Below, one piece after another: positions 44,930 to 54,361 of a stretch of 64,000 nt of DNA. The stretch's first letter is position 1. Every line of letters starts with the position of its first letter. The position numbers and the translations under genes are program-made. Source of the DNA: Agrobacterium tumefaciens (GTDB lineage Bacteria; Pseudomonadota; Alphaproteobacteria; Rhizobiales; Rhizobiaceae); NCBI RefSeq assembly GCF_005221325.1, contig NZ_CP039889.1, positions 1,562,501 to 1,626,500 on the forward strand, in the 5' to 3' direction. A model generated the notes under the pieces. The model was not told where the DNA came from. It saw only the letters and a program-made list of their open reading frames with translations, and searched no databases.

Positions 44930-46552
44930 ATGCTCAATCGCAGACAGTTCGTCATTGCTGGCACCGCATTGCTGGCAATCTCGGCCTTCCCGGTCCCCTC
45001 CATGGCGGAAGACGCCAAGCCCGTTAACGGCGGCACATTGACCTGGGGTGTGGAGACCGAACCCGCAACGCTCAATCCGCAACTGAACGGCCAGGACAAG
45101 ACCAAGCTGTTGCTGCGTAACGCCTATGAATCGCTGCTGGCACGCACTGCCGATGGTGGGTATGTGCCCTGGCTTGCAACCGGTCACAGCATTTCCGAGG
45201 ATGGCAAGACCTATACGTTCAAGCTGCGCGACGATGTCATCTTTACCGATGGTCAGAAATTTGATGCGCAGGCGGTGATCACCAATTTCGAAAAACTTAA
45301 AGATCCCGCCTATTCCACCAGCGTCAGTGCCGGTCCGGTATCGCGGATCGCGGAGCTGAAGGCCGTTGATGCCCATACGGTGTCCTTCACACTGAAGGAT
45401 ATTTACGCGCCTTTCCTCGACTACGTCGCGAGCCTCGAAATCCTGTCGCCGGCTGCATTTTCATCGCCGCAAATCAAGTCCGGCGGGCCGGAAGTTGCCG
45501 GAACCGGCCCGTTCATTCTCAAGCGTTACGTCAAGGGCCAGGAAATTCAGTTCGAAAAGAACCCGGCCTATAATTGGGCGCCAAAGACCGCCAAACATCA
45601 GGGTCCGGCCTATCTCGACCAGATAACCTATCGGTTTCTTCCGGAATCCTCGGTAAGGACGGGTGCCCTGACCTCCGGGCAGCTTGACGTGATCGAGGGC
45701 ATTTCAGGCAACGATGCGGCCCTCTTCAAGGACAACCCCGACTTCACCTATCAGACGGCGCTCAATACGGGCACGCCGTACTCCCTCTTCCTCAATGTCA
45801 CCTGGGGTCCGACGCAGGATGTCAAGGTGCGCAAGGCGCTCCTCGCCTCGCTCGATATCGACAAGATCCTGCAGGCCGTTTATCGCGGCGAACGCACGCG
45901 CGCCTGGGGCATCACCTCGCCAATCGATCCGCAATTCTATGACAAGAGCATAGAGAAGACCTATGGCGCGGATGCAGGCGTGGCCAACAGGCTGCTGGAT
46001 GAGGCGGGCTGGGGCCAGAAGGATGCGGAAGGCTTCCGCACCAGGGATGGCAAGCGCCTGACCATCGATGTCGTGCAGGCGCAGGCTACGGTGCGCGATC
46101 AGCGCGATGTCCTGCTGCAAGCGTTGCAGGCGCAGGCGCGACAGGTGGCAGGTATCGACCTTGCCATCAACTATGTCGATGCCGGAACCTATACCGATCG
46201 CCGCAAGACCGGCCAGTTCGGCTCCATCGCCAATTCCAACACGCCGACGGATGCGATCGACATCGAATATCACTACCTGCCGCTCCAGAAGGGCGGGACC
46301 ATCAACTACAGCCGCGCCGAAGCACCAGAGCTGGCGCAGTGGCTGAACGCGGCGGCATCGACCCTCGATCAGAAAAAACGTTTTGAGGTTTACGCGAAGC
46401 TGCAGCGTTTCGCGATCGTCGATCAGGCTTACGCCATTCCACTCTACGAGCCCGAAGACCAGGTTGCCGCCGCAAGTTACGTGAAGGGGATCACCTTCCG
46501 GCCGTTCAAGCAATTGCCGGAAAACGCCTATGACCTGTGGCGCAGCGAATAG
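44930..46552 (+). CDS. ABC transporter substrate-binding protein, peptide type (tandem copy 2)
   Basis: A 540-residue SBP_bac_5 receptor. Its signal peptide carries RR (MLNRRQFVIAGTALLAISAF, cleavage near SMAED). Segments parallel copy 1: GGTLTWGVETEPATLNPQLN, YTFKLRDDVIFTDGQKF, AGTGPFILKRYVKGQEIQF and GERTRAWGITSPIDPQFYDK. The start ATG 44930 is preceded by TATGGAGTTCAAGC. It lies 34 bases after copy 1 and 46 bases before the permease, with no hairpin in between. It is a duplication that has diverged but kept the fold. Confidence 0.9.
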   Translation: MLNRRQFVIAGTALLAISAFPVPSMAEDAKPVNGGTLTWGVETEPATLNPQLNGQDKTKLLLRNAYESLLARTADGGYVPWLATGHSISEDGKTYTFKLRDDVIFTDGQKFDAQAVITNFEKLKDPAYSTSVSAGPVSRIAELKAVDAHTVSFTLKDIYAPFLDYVASLEILSPAAFSSPQIKSGGPEVAGTGPFILKRYVKGQEIQFEKNPAYNWAPKTAKHQGPAYLDQITYRFLPESSVRTGALTSGQLDVIEGISGNDAALFKDNPDFTYQTALNTGTPYSLFLNVTWGPTQDVKVRKALLASLDIDKILQAVYRGERTRAWGITSPIDPQFYDKSIEKTYGADAGVANRLLDEAGWGQKDAEGFRTRDGKRLTIDVVQAQATVRDQRDVLLQALQAQARQVAGIDLAINYVDAGTYTDRRKTGQFGSIANSNTPTDAIDIEYHYLPLQKGGTINYSRAEAPELAQWLNAAASTLDQKKRFEVYAKLQRFAIVDQAYAIPLYEPEDQVAAASYVKGITFRPFKQLPENAYDLWRSE

Positions 46553-46598
46553 GACTTCGCACCGCGTGACAATAGAAACAACGCAAGATTGGACGGAC

Positions 46599-47615
46599 AT
46601 GAGCGCTGATAATGTGACCTCCCTCAGCCGCGTACCGACAACCTTTTTCCGCCACGGACGCTTCCGGCGGTGGAGCGGCCTGCCGTTTCAGGTTCTCGGC
46701 CGCATCGGCTCGGGTGTACTCGTCCTGTGGGCGGCGGTTACATTGAGCTTCATCAGCATTCAGCTAGCGCCCGGTGACATTGTCAGCCTGCTGATCGGCG
46801 AACAGATCCGGACGCCCGAAGTCGAGGCTGCGATCCGTGCGGAATGGGGGCTGGATCAGTCGATCCCGGAACAGTACCTCGCCTATCTGACGCGATTGCT
46901 GCACGGCGATTTCGGGCGTTCCTATATCCTGCAGACCGATATATCGAGCCTTGTCACCTCGCAGATGCTGCCGACGTTGAAGCTCACTGCCGCCGCGTTT
47001 GCGGTCGCAATCATCTTTGCAGTCGCAACTGCGATCCTCACTGCCGGCAGACCCATATCGCGCAGCATTGCTGGCGGACTTGAGCTGACGCTGATTTCGA
47101 CGCCCACATTCTGGCTGGGTATTCTTCTGCTCTATGTTTTTTCATTCACATTCAAGATTTTCCCCGTTTCGGGAGACAGAAACCTGTCAGCACTCGTCCT
47201 GCCGGCGCTGTCGCTGGGCCTGTCGCTTGGGGCCGTGCTCGGGCAGGTGCTGCGCGAAGGGCTGGAACGGGCGCTTGAGGAGCCCTTTGCGTTGACGGTT
47301 CGCAGCTGGGGAACAAGCGATCTGGTCCTGAGGCTGCGCCACGGCCTCCGCCATGCCGCCTTGCCAACCGTGACCCTGGCCGGCTGGCTGGTGGGCAATC
47401 TTTTGTCCGGTGCGGTGATTACGGAAGCGGTGTTCGGGCGTCCGGGCCTCGGGCGGATCACGGTCGATGCCGTTCTTGCGCATGACATGCCGGTGGTTCT
47501 GGCAGTCGCTATCCTCTCCGCGCTCATCTACGTGGTGTTGAGCACGCTCGTGGATATTCTTTACCTGCTGCTCGATCCGAGATTGCGCAATGAGGGTGGG
47601 AGGAAAAAGCCATGA
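46599..47615 (+). CDS. ABC transporter permease, peptide type (DppB-like)
   Basis: A 338-residue permease with about six helices. The N-terminal membrane segment is GSGVLVLWAAVTLSFISIQL, followed by APGDIVSLLIGEQIRTPEV, a periplasmic loop typical of DppB. Cytoplasmic EAA-like and C-terminal segments are present (PTVTLAGWLVGNLLSGAVIT, VFGRPGLGRITVDAVLAHDM). ATG 46599 is chosen after GGACGGAC. GTG 46566 is an alternative. It pairs with the permease at 47612, overlapping by four bases. Confidence 0.9.
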   Translation: MSADNVTSLSRVPTTFFRHGRFRRWSGLPFQVLGRIGSGVLVLWAAVTLSFISIQLAPGDIVSLLIGEQIRTPEVEAAIRAEWGLDQSIPEQYLAYLTRLLHGDFGRSYILQTDISSLVTSQMLPTLKLTAAAFAVAIIFAVATAILTAGRPISRSIAGGLELTLISTPTFWLGILLLYVFSFTFKIFPVSGDRNLSALVLPALSLGLSLGAVLGQVLREGLERALEEPFALTVRSWGTSDLVLRLRHGLRHAALPTVTLAGWLVGNLLSGAVITEAVFGRPGLGRITVDAVLAHDMPVVLAVAILSALIYVVLSTLVDILYLLLDPRLRNEGGRKKP

Positions 47616-48484
47616 GCATTTCCTTCGACGCCCCGCTTTCCACGGCTGGCCGCCTGCGGCAGATTGCGTCGATGCTGCTTTCCAGGCCCGGCCTGACCCT
47701 GTCGTCGCTGTTTCTGCTTTTCGTGGCGACAGCAACCCTCTGGCCTCAATTTGTCACCGCCGCCAATCCCCTGCTGGCGGACCCTTTGCAGGCGCAACTG
47801 CCGCCCTCCGCCGAGTACTGGTTCGGAACCGACCATCTGGGCCGCGATGTCTTTTCGCGGGTGATATACGGTGCACGTTATTCAATCCTGATCGGTGTCA
47901 GCGCCATCGCCATTGCCGCGCTGGCGGGCTCCTTTCTCGGGCTTGTCGCAGGTCTCGCACGCGGTGCGGTGGATGAGTTGATATCGCGATTCCTCGATGT
48001 CGTATCGTCGTTTCCGGATTTGCTTCTGGCGCTGGTGCTGATCTCGTTTACCGGGCCGGGAACGGTCAATCTGATTTTCGCCCTCGGTGTCGCCTCCGTA
48101 CCGCGCTTTGCCCGTGTGGTGCGCGCGCAGACCTTCGTCATCGCCAGAAGCGGCTATGTCGAGCAGGCGAAAACTTTCGGCCTTGGGCGCGTTACGCTGA
48201 TTGCCCGGCACATACTGCCGCACGCGATTGCTCAGGTGCCCATTCTGGCGACGATCGGACTCGGCTCCACCATCATTCAGGCCGCGGGTTTGAGTTTTCT
48301 GGGTATGGGACCGCAGCCGCCGACCCCGGAATGGGGCGCCATGCTGGCGGAAGCGCGCAATTATCTGCGCGTGGCATGGTGGATCGGCGTCTGGCCGGGG
48401 GTCGCCATCACGCTCACAGTCATCGCCATCAGTGTTCTCGGAAAACGTTGGCAGCTGGCATTCGAAGGCAGGAGGCAGGCATGA
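47612..48484 (+). CDS. ABC transporter permease, peptide type (DppC-like)
   Basis: A 290-residue permease, second subunit. Typical segments are FGTDHLGRDVFSRVIYGARYS, FLDVVSSFPDLLLALVLISF, ARSGYVEQAKTFGLGRVTLI (EAA region) and SFLGMGPQPPTPEWGAMLAEA near the C-terminus. It partners with the DppB-like protein and the fused ATPase that overlaps it by four bases. Confidence 0.92.
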   Translation: MSISFDAPLSTAGRLRQIASMLLSRPGLTLSSLFLLFVATATLWPQFVTAANPLLADPLQAQLPPSAEYWFGTDHLGRDVFSRVIYGARYSILIGVSAIAIAALAGSFLGLVAGLARGAVDELISRFLDVVSSFPDLLLALVLISFTGPGTVNLIFALGVASVPRFARVVRAQTFVIARSGYVEQAKTFGLGRVTLIARHILPHAIAQVPILATIGLGSTIIQAAGLSFLGMGPQPPTPEWGAMLAEARNYLRVAWWIGVWPGVAITLTVIAISVLGKRWQLAFEGRRQA

Positions 48485-50127
48485 CGCCGCTTATCGACGT
48501 GCGTAATCTCAAGATCGGTTTCCCGCGTGGGGATGACGACAATACCGTCGTGCACGGCATTGATCTGACCATTCACCGTGGCGAGACGGTTGCGCTCGTC
48601 GGAGAATCCGGTTCCGGAAAGTCTGTCACGGCCCGTTCCCTTATCGGGCTTGCCGGAAATACGGCCGGGGTGACAGCGGACAGGTTGGAGATAGCAGGGG
48701 AAAATGCGCTGGACTATGGCGAAGGCGACTGGCGGCGTCTTCGCGGGCGCAAAATTGGCTTTGTTTTACAGGATGCACTGGTCTCGCTTGATCCGCTGCG
48801 CCGTATTTCGCAGCAGCTTTCGGATGCCGCAGGACGCCGGACACTGTTTGCCCGCGTGCCGGTGGATTTCGACAGCCATGCGCTTCTGCAATCGGTCGGT
48901 ATTCCCGATCCCGTCCGACGGTTGCGGCAATATCCGCACCAGCTCTCGGGTGGACTGCGGCAGCGCGCCTTGATCGCGACAGCGATTGCTAAAAACCCGT
49001 CGCTGCTGATCGCCGATGAGCCGACCACGGCGCTTGATGCGACGGTGCAGAAGCAGATCCTTGACCTCCTGGCGGAACGCCGGAAAGCCGGCCACACCCT
49101 GCTGTTGATCAGCCATGATCTGGCGGTGGTCTCGCGTCTCGCGGACCGCGTTCTGGTGATGAATGAAGGTCGTATCGTCGAGGAGGGGGCAACGGAAGAG
49201 TTGCTGCGTCGGCCGAAACATCCCTATACGCGCCAACTGCTCGATGCGGTTCCTTCGGCCGGATCGAAAGGCTATCGGCTTTCGGCAGCGGTGCCGCCGT
49301 CGGTTGACGGTGGGGGAGCACTCATTTCGCACCGTGTGCCACTGCCGTCCAAGACAATCCTTCCGGGCAAGCATGTACTTTCGGTGCGCAATCTCTTCAA
49401 GCATTACGGCGGGCCGGAAAATGCGCCTGTCGTCAACGACGTATCCTTCGATCTTTCCACGGGAGAAGCACTCGGTATCGTCGGCGAGTCCGGTTCTGGA
49501 AAAACCACTGTCGCCAAAATGGTTCTGGGGCTTGTCGAACCCGAACATGGTGAGGTTTTTATCGAGGGGCAGCCATGGAGCAATGTTGCCGAGAGCCTGC
49601 GCAGATCCCGCCGCAGCAGCATGCAACTGATTGCCCAGGATGCCTTCAGCTCCTTTGATCCGCGTTATACGGTCGAAAAGATCGTTGGCGAAAGCCTCGA
49701 TGTCACCGGCCTTCGCGGTGCCGAGCGCCGAGACCGTGTGCTGGAGGTTCTCGAAGCCGTCCGGTTGGGCGGCGATTTCCTCACCCGTTATCCCCGCGAA
49801 CTTTCAGGTGGGCAGCGCCAGCGCGTGGCCATTGCCAGAGCATTCGCCCCGCGCCCGCGCCTCCTTATCGCCGACGAGCCGGTGAGCGCGCTCGACGTTT
49901 CGGTCCAGGCCCAGGTTCTCGATCTTCTGGCCGAACTCCAGGCGGCATCCGGCACGTCGCTGTTGTTCATCTCCCATGATCTCGGCGTCGTGCGTCACCT
50001 GACGGATCGGGTGCTGGTGATGAAGGACGGCCGAATTGTCGAAAGCGGCGATGTCGGCGATGTTTTCTCCGCTCCGCAGCACGGCTACACCCGAAAACTG
50101 ATCGATGCCGTTCCCGCGCTTGCATAA
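48481..50127 (+). CDS. ABC transporter ATP-binding protein, peptide type, two fused ATPase domains
   Basis: A 548-residue protein fusing the DppD-like and DppF-like ATPases. The first domain has Walker A VGESGSGKSV, signature LSGGLRQRALIATAI and Walker B LLIADEPTTALD. The second has [25 protein letters not shown] and LLIADEPVSALD. Both sites look active. The start ATG 48481 (MTPLIDVRNLK) overlaps the permease stop by four bases. It powers uptake of whatever the tandem binding proteins (43258, 44930) and perhaps the receptor at 33801 capture. Confidence 0.93.
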   Translation: MTPLIDVRNLKIGFPRGDDDNTVVHGIDLTIHRGETVALVGESGSGKSVTARSLIGLAGNTAGVTADRLEIAGENALDYGEGDWRRLRGRKIGFVLQDALVSLDPLRRISQQLSDAAGRRTLFARVPVDFDSHALLQSVGIPDPVRRLRQYPHQLSGGLRQRALIATAIAKNPSLLIADEPTTALDATVQKQILDLLAERRKAGHTLLLISHDLAVVSRLADRVLVMNEGRIVEEGATEELLRRPKHPYTRQLLDAVPSAGSKGYRLSAAVPPSVDGGGALISHRVPLPSKTILPGKHVLSVRNLFKHYGGPENAPVVNDVSFDLSTGEALGIVGESGSGKTTVAKMVLGLVEPEHGEVFIEGQPWSNVAESLRRSRRSSMQLIAQDAFSSFDPRYTVEKIVGESLDVTGLRGAERRDRVLEVLEAVRLGGDFLTRYPRELSGGQRQRVAIARAFAPRPRLLIADEPVSALDVSVQAQVLDLLAELQAASGTSLLFISHDLGVVRHLTDRVLVMKDGRIVESGDVGDVFSAPQHGYTRKLIDAVPALA

Positions 50128-50184
50128 ATCCGCCGGTTGTTCACTAGCAAAAAAACACAGTCTAGCATTGAAGAGGAAACGATC

Positions 50185-51507
50185 ATGGCGCTTATCCGCC
50201 CCCGACGCCTGAAAACGCTGACCGGTGCCAGCAGCGTGGTTGCCGCATCGAACGACCCCGTCGCAACGACCGGCATCAAACGCGCCGTGGAACTGGCGAA
50301 AAAGGCGGAGGCGGAGAAGATCACGGGGCTGTTCACAGCCGACCTTCTCCATATTGATCCCGCGGGACTGGCTGGCACTGCCGGTATTCAGGAACCGATC
50401 GTGACCTTATCGGCGCTCAGTCAGGCGACGTCACGGATCGGTTTAATTGCCACGATTTCCACCACATTCCACCACCCCTATAATCTTGCGCGCCAGATCG
50501 GCACGCTCGACCATCTCAGCGGCGGTCGTGCGGGCTGGAACGCGGTTACCTCTTCCGTTGGCGAGGAGAATTTCGGTGAGCAGTTGCCGAGCCCGGAAGA
50601 GCGCTACGAGAGAGCGGCGGAGTTCATTGAAGTCGTCAACGCCCTTTACGACGCCAATGAGCGGGATGCGGCCCAACGCAAAGCCTCCGGCGCCGTTGCG
50701 GTGGATCCCGCCAAATTCCACCCCATCGACTATAAGGGGCGATATTTCAGCGTGCAGGGACCGCTTAACATACCGCCGCTGCCACAGGGCCGGGCTGTGC
50801 TGTTTCAGGCCGGCCAGTCGGAAGCGGGGGTTACCGTTGGCGCCCGTTACGCCGAGGTTGTCTATACGTCGCAGCCGCGTTTCGAAGACGCCGTCGCATT
50901 CGCGACCGAATTGCGCCGCCGCGCAACGGCTTTCGGCCGTGCCGGCGGCCTGCCTTTCATCATGAATTCCTTCCATTCGGTCATCGGCGAGTCCGATGCG
51001 GATGTCGCGCGCCGGCTGAAGGAAAAACACGAGCGTATCGACTATGAGCAAGGCCGCCTTAAACTCGCCGACATGCTGGGCGGTGACCTCGATCTGTCCG
51101 AGCTGCCGCTCGATCAGCCGCTGCCGGATACGCTGCTGCCTGATGTGACGAGCATCAACCGCCGGCGCGGCCGGGTTGAGGTCTTCCGCCGATACGCCAG
51201 AGAGGGGCTGTCATTGCGAGAGCTTATCATCCAGGCACAGGAGACCGGGCACTGGTCGGTGGCGGGCACACCCGAAAAACTCGCCGACGCCATTGAGGAA
51301 CGTTATCGGGCGGGAATTCTCGATGTGCTCTCCCTTCACGGATTTGGCAATCCCGAGCAGGAGGACCTGCTGGTCAACGGACTTCTGCCGGAACTGCGCC
51401 GTCGCGCCATCATCGATACGGATTATGTGGGCGATGACTTCCGTGCCAATCTGCAACTGCCCGGACTTGCGATCTCGGGTAATTTAATTGGGACGCGGAC
51501 CGCTTAG
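50185..51507 (+). CDS. LLM-class monooxygenase, NtaA/DmoA type
   Basis: A 440-residue luciferase-fold monooxygenase of the NtaA/DmoA group. Segments are EKITGLFTADLLHIDPAG, ISTTFHHPYNLARQIGTLDH, GGRAGWNAVTSSVGEENFG, PEERYERAAEFIEVVNALYD and VLFQAGQSEAGVTVGARYAE. The start ATG 50185 (MALIRPRRLK) follows AAGAGGAAACGATC. It lies 57 bases after the ATPase gene on the same strand. DmoA oxidises dimethyl sulfide and NtaA nitrilotriacetate. The natural substrate here is unknown. It is the fourth LLM enzyme in this island. Confidence 0.9.
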   Translation: MALIRPRRLKTLTGASSVVAASNDPVATTGIKRAVELAKKAEAEKITGLFTADLLHIDPAGLAGTAGIQEPIVTLSALSQATSRIGLIATISTTFHHPYNLARQIGTLDHLSGGRAGWNAVTSSVGEENFGEQLPSPEERYERAAEFIEVVNALYDANERDAAQRKASGAVAVDPAKFHPIDYKGRYFSVQGPLNIPPLPQGRAVLFQAGQSEAGVTVGARYAEVVYTSQPRFEDAVAFATELRRRATAFGRAGGLPFIMNSFHSVIGESDADVARRLKEKHERIDYEQGRLKLADMLGGDLDLSELPLDQPLPDTLLPDVTSINRRRGRVEVFRRYAREGLSLRELIIQAQETGHWSVAGTPEKLADAIEERYRAGILDVLSLHGFGNPEQEDLLVNGLLPELRRRAIIDTDYVGDDFRANLQLPGLAISGNLIGTRTA

Positions 51508-51676
51508 GGTCTGACGTCAAATCATTGAGCCGGCGGGGCGAAAGCCTGATGAATGGGTCGGTGGTTTTCGCTTGTTGGCGGAATCCAATCAAACCCATCC
51601 GCCGGATTGAAATTTTTCCGCATCGGCCCGCATTTGGAAAATCCTGTCTGTCGGCGGCATATTCCATATTTTATTT

Positions 51677-51691
51677 ATGGATTATATCCAT
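51677..51691 (+). promoter_or_regulatory. Palindrome upstream of the ribose-type transporter
   Basis: ATGGAT-TAT-ATCCAT, perfect 6-base arms, in an AT-rich stretch 13 bases ahead of the start at 51705. It could be an operator or overlap a promoter. Its arms differ from the GntR-linked boxes. Confidence 0.4.
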
Positions 51692-51704
51692 TTTGGGGAC
51701 GCAC

Positions 51705-52712
51705 ATGACCGAAGATTTTTTCTCCTCCGGGTTTAATCGCCGCAACCTCCTGAAACTCGCTGCCGTTGCCGCTGCGGCCGTTGGCACGCAGGCGGTTTCC
51801 GGTTCGCAGGCTTTCGCCGAGCAGGAACTTTCCCTGAAGGGCAAGCGCATCGGCATCAGCGCCACGGGTACGGATCATTTTTTCGATCTGCAGGCCTATA
51901 ACGCCCAGATCGAGGAAGTGAAACGTCTCGGCGGCGAGCCGATCGCGGTTGATGCCAGCCGTAATGACGGCAAGCTGGTGTCGCAGCTCCAGACGCTGAT
52001 TGCCCAGAAGCCGGATGCGATCGTGCAGCTTCTGGGCACCTTGAGCGTCATCGATCCCTGGCTGAAAAAGGCGCGCGATGCGGGCATTCCCGTGTTCACT
52101 ATCGATGTCGGCTCGACCAATTCGCTGAACAACGCCACATCGGATAATTGGGGCATCGGCAAGGATCTCGCATTGCAGCTCGTTTCCGATATCGGAGGCG
52201 AAGGCAATATCGTCGTGTTCAACGGTTTTTACGGCGTGACGCCCTGCGCCATCCGTTATGACCAGCTCGTCAACGTCACGAAATATTTCCCCAAGGTGAA
52301 GATCATCCAGCCGGAACTGCGCGACGTCATTCCGAACACGGTGCAGGATGCCTTTACACAGATCACCGCAATTCTGAGCAAATATCCGGAAAAGGGTTCG
52401 ATCAAGGCGATCTGGTCTGCTTGGGATATTCCGCAGCTGGGAGCAACGCAGGCGCTGGTCGCGGCGGGCCGCACGGAAATCAAGACGTATGGTGTTGATG
52501 GCAGTCCCGAGGTTCTTCAGCTTGTCGCCGATCCCAACTCTCCCGCTGCGGCCGATGTTGCCCAGCAGCCAGCCGAACTTGGCAGAACGGCCATCCGCAA
52601 TGTCGCGCGTTATCTGGCCGGCGAAACCCTTCCACGCGAAACCTACGTACCGGCGCTCATCGCCAACAAGGGGAATGTCGGCGAGGTCTCCAAAAAGCTC
52701 GGCATCGGCTGA
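51705..52712 (+). CDS. ABC transporter substrate-binding protein, ribose/sugar type
   Basis: A 335-residue Peripla_BP_4-type receptor. A twin-arginine-like signal (FNRRNLLKLAAVAAAAVG) is followed by mature chain near EQELSLKGKRIGISATGTDH. Family segments are DASRNDGKLVSQLQTLIAQK, DIGGEGNIVVFNGFYGVTPC and IKAIWSAWDIPQLGATQALVAA. Proteins of this class bind sugars or autoinducer-like molecules. In this neighbourhood a sulfur- or nitrogen-bearing ligand is possible. The start ATG 51705 follows TTGGGGACGCAC. A GC hairpin (52727-52752) follows. Confidence 0.87.
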   Translation: MTEDFFSSGFNRRNLLKLAAVAAAAVGTQAVSGSQAFAEQELSLKGKRIGISATGTDHFFDLQAYNAQIEEVKRLGGEPIAVDASRNDGKLVSQLQTLIAQKPDAIVQLLGTLSVIDPWLKKARDAGIPVFTIDVGSTNSLNNATSDNWGIGKDLALQLVSDIGGEGNIVVFNGFYGVTPCAIRYDQLVNVTKYFPKVKIIQPELRDVIPNTVQDAFTQITAILSKYPEKGSIKAIWSAWDIPQLGATQALVAAGRTEIKTYGVDGSPEVLQLVADPNSPAAADVAQQPAELGRTAIRNVARYLAGETLPRETYVPALIANKGNVGEVSKKLGIG

Positions 52713-52726
52713 GGCGTGAACCCGCA

Positions 52727-52752
52727 AGGCGCGATGCAGTCGCTTCGCGCCT
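52727..52752 (+). promoter_or_regulatory. Intercistronic hairpin after binding-protein gene
   Basis: AGGCGCGA (52727-52734) pairs perfectly with TCGCGCCT (52745-52752). There is no T tract. It is the same arrangement as the hairpins after the binding-protein genes at 17952 and 27007 and after urtA. Confidence 0.55.
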
Positions 52753-52801
52753 CAGGCTCAGGTTCGGGATGATCCGAACCGCCGTGCATGGAGAATTTGC
52801 C

Positions 52802-54361
52802 GTGGCTGTTGCAACATATCCGGGCCATCCGGTCGAGGCCCGCGAGACGGACGACATCATTCGTCTGCGCGATATTACCAAATCCTTTGGCGGTGCTCAG
52901 GCGCTGTCCGGTGCGTCGCTTGCCGTGCGTCGCGGCACCGTTCACGGTCTCGTCGGCCAGAATGGCGCCGGCAAATCGACCCTCATTAAGTTGCTGGCCG
53001 GCTTGCATGGGGCAGATGGTGGTTCAATCGAGATCGATGGACAATCCCATGATCGGTTGACGCCGCATCTCGTGGAAAAGCTCGGCATCCATTTCATCCA
53101 CCAGGATCGGTTGCTGGTGCCGACATTCACGGTGGGCGAAGCGCTTTTTCTGGCGCGTGAACCGCGGATCAAAGGAACGCCGTTTCTTGACCGCACCTTG
53201 ATGCGCCGTCGTGCTGCCGAGGTGCTTGAGCGCTATTTCGGTTTGCACCTGCCGAACTCTGCGCTGATTTCCGATCTTTCGGCAGCGGAAAAACAGATCA
53301 TCCAGATCACGCGTGCGCTTATCGACAATCCCAAGGTGCTGGTGTTCGACGAACCCACAGCAGCCCTTGTGCGGCGGGAGGCGGAGCTGCTGTTCTCGCT
53401 GATCCGGCGGCTGCGGGAGGACGGCATAACGATCATCTATATCTCGCATTATCTGGGCGAGATCGTCGATATCTGCGATACGGTGACGGTTCTGCGTAAC
53501 GGCCGCGATGTCGCTACCCTTTCTGTCGCCGATACATCGGCCGCTGAAATCGGCGCGCTGATGGTGAATCGCGATATCGCCGAATTTTACCCCAAGCCCC
53601 GGATCGTTCCGGGAGAGAATCTCCTGTCGGTGAAAGGTCTTTCTCTTGCCGACAGATACGCGGATGTCGACTTCACACTGAGAAAGGGCGAGGTACTTGG
53701 CCTAGCCGGGTTGGTCGGTTCAGGTGCAAAAGAAGTCATCCGCACTCTTTTCGGGCTTGAGACCCCGTCGTCCGGGACCATGGAGGCGGGCGGCGAGAGG
53801 ATATCGGCCGTCAGCCCGGCACATGCGGCGGCGCGGCGGCTCGCGCTCGTTCCTGAAGATCGTCGCCGTGATGGTGTGGCGCTCGATCTCACCGTCACTG
53901 AAAATACGACACTTGCCAGTCTCGGGCGCTTTTCCCGCCTGGGCTTCCTCAGGAAGACGGACGAACGGCGCCAGACCGAAGATCTGATCAAGCGGTTGCA
54001 GATCAAAACGGAAGGTCCGGATGCGCTTGTCAGAACCCTCTCCGGTGGCAACCAGCAGAAGGTCGCAATCGCTAAATGGCTGAGCCGCCAGTCGGAAATC
54101 TACCTTCTCGATGAACCATCGGTTGGTGTCGATATCGCCGCCAAGGTGGAGATTTACACGCTTATAGGCGAACTCGCCGAGCGTGGTGCAGGTGTCATCG
54201 TCCTCTCCTCCGATATCGAAGAGCTTTTGGGCATAACGGATCGGGTTCTGGTCTTTTTCCGCGGACGGATCACGCGCGAGTTCATTTCGAAAGACACGCG
54301 GCAGGAACAAATTCTATCGGAGGTCACAGGTGCTTCGGACGCCAATACTCACAGTCGCTGA
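52802..54361 (+). CDS. ABC transporter ATP-binding protein, ribose/sugar type (RbsA-like, two domains)
   Basis: A 519-residue fused ATPase. Domain 1 has Walker A GQNGAGKST and the degenerate signature LSAAEKQIIQITRAL usual for RbsA. Domain 2 has a degenerate Walker A region (GLVGSGAKEVIRTLFG) and the good signature LSGGNQQKVAIAKWL with YLLDEPSVGVD. This asymmetry is normal in the family. GTG 52802 is chosen because GGAGA lies 7 bases upstream. An in-frame ATG at 52769 would add 11 residues. The stop overlaps the next permease by 32 bases. Confidence 0.9.
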   Translation: MAVATYPGHPVEARETDDIIRLRDITKSFGGAQALSGASLAVRRGTVHGLVGQNGAGKSTLIKLLAGLHGADGGSIEIDGQSHDRLTPHLVEKLGIHFIHQDRLLVPTFTVGEALFLAREPRIKGTPFLDRTLMRRRAAEVLERYFGLHLPNSALISDLSAAEKQIIQITRALIDNPKVLVFDEPTAALVRREAELLFSLIRRLREDGITIIYISHYLGEIVDICDTVTVLRNGRDVATLSVADTSAAEIGALMVNRDIAEFYPKPRIVPGENLLSVKGLSLADRYADVDFTLRKGEVLGLAGLVGSGAKEVIRTLFGLETPSSGTMEAGGERISAVSPAHAAARRLALVPEDRRRDGVALDLTVTENTTLASLGRFSRLGFLRKTDERRQTEDLIKRLQIKTEGPDALVRTLSGGNQQKVAIAKWLSRQSEIYLLDEPSVGVDIAAKVEIYTLIGELAERGAGVIVLSSDIEELLGITDRVLVFFRGRITREFISKDTRQEQILSEVTGASDANTHSR

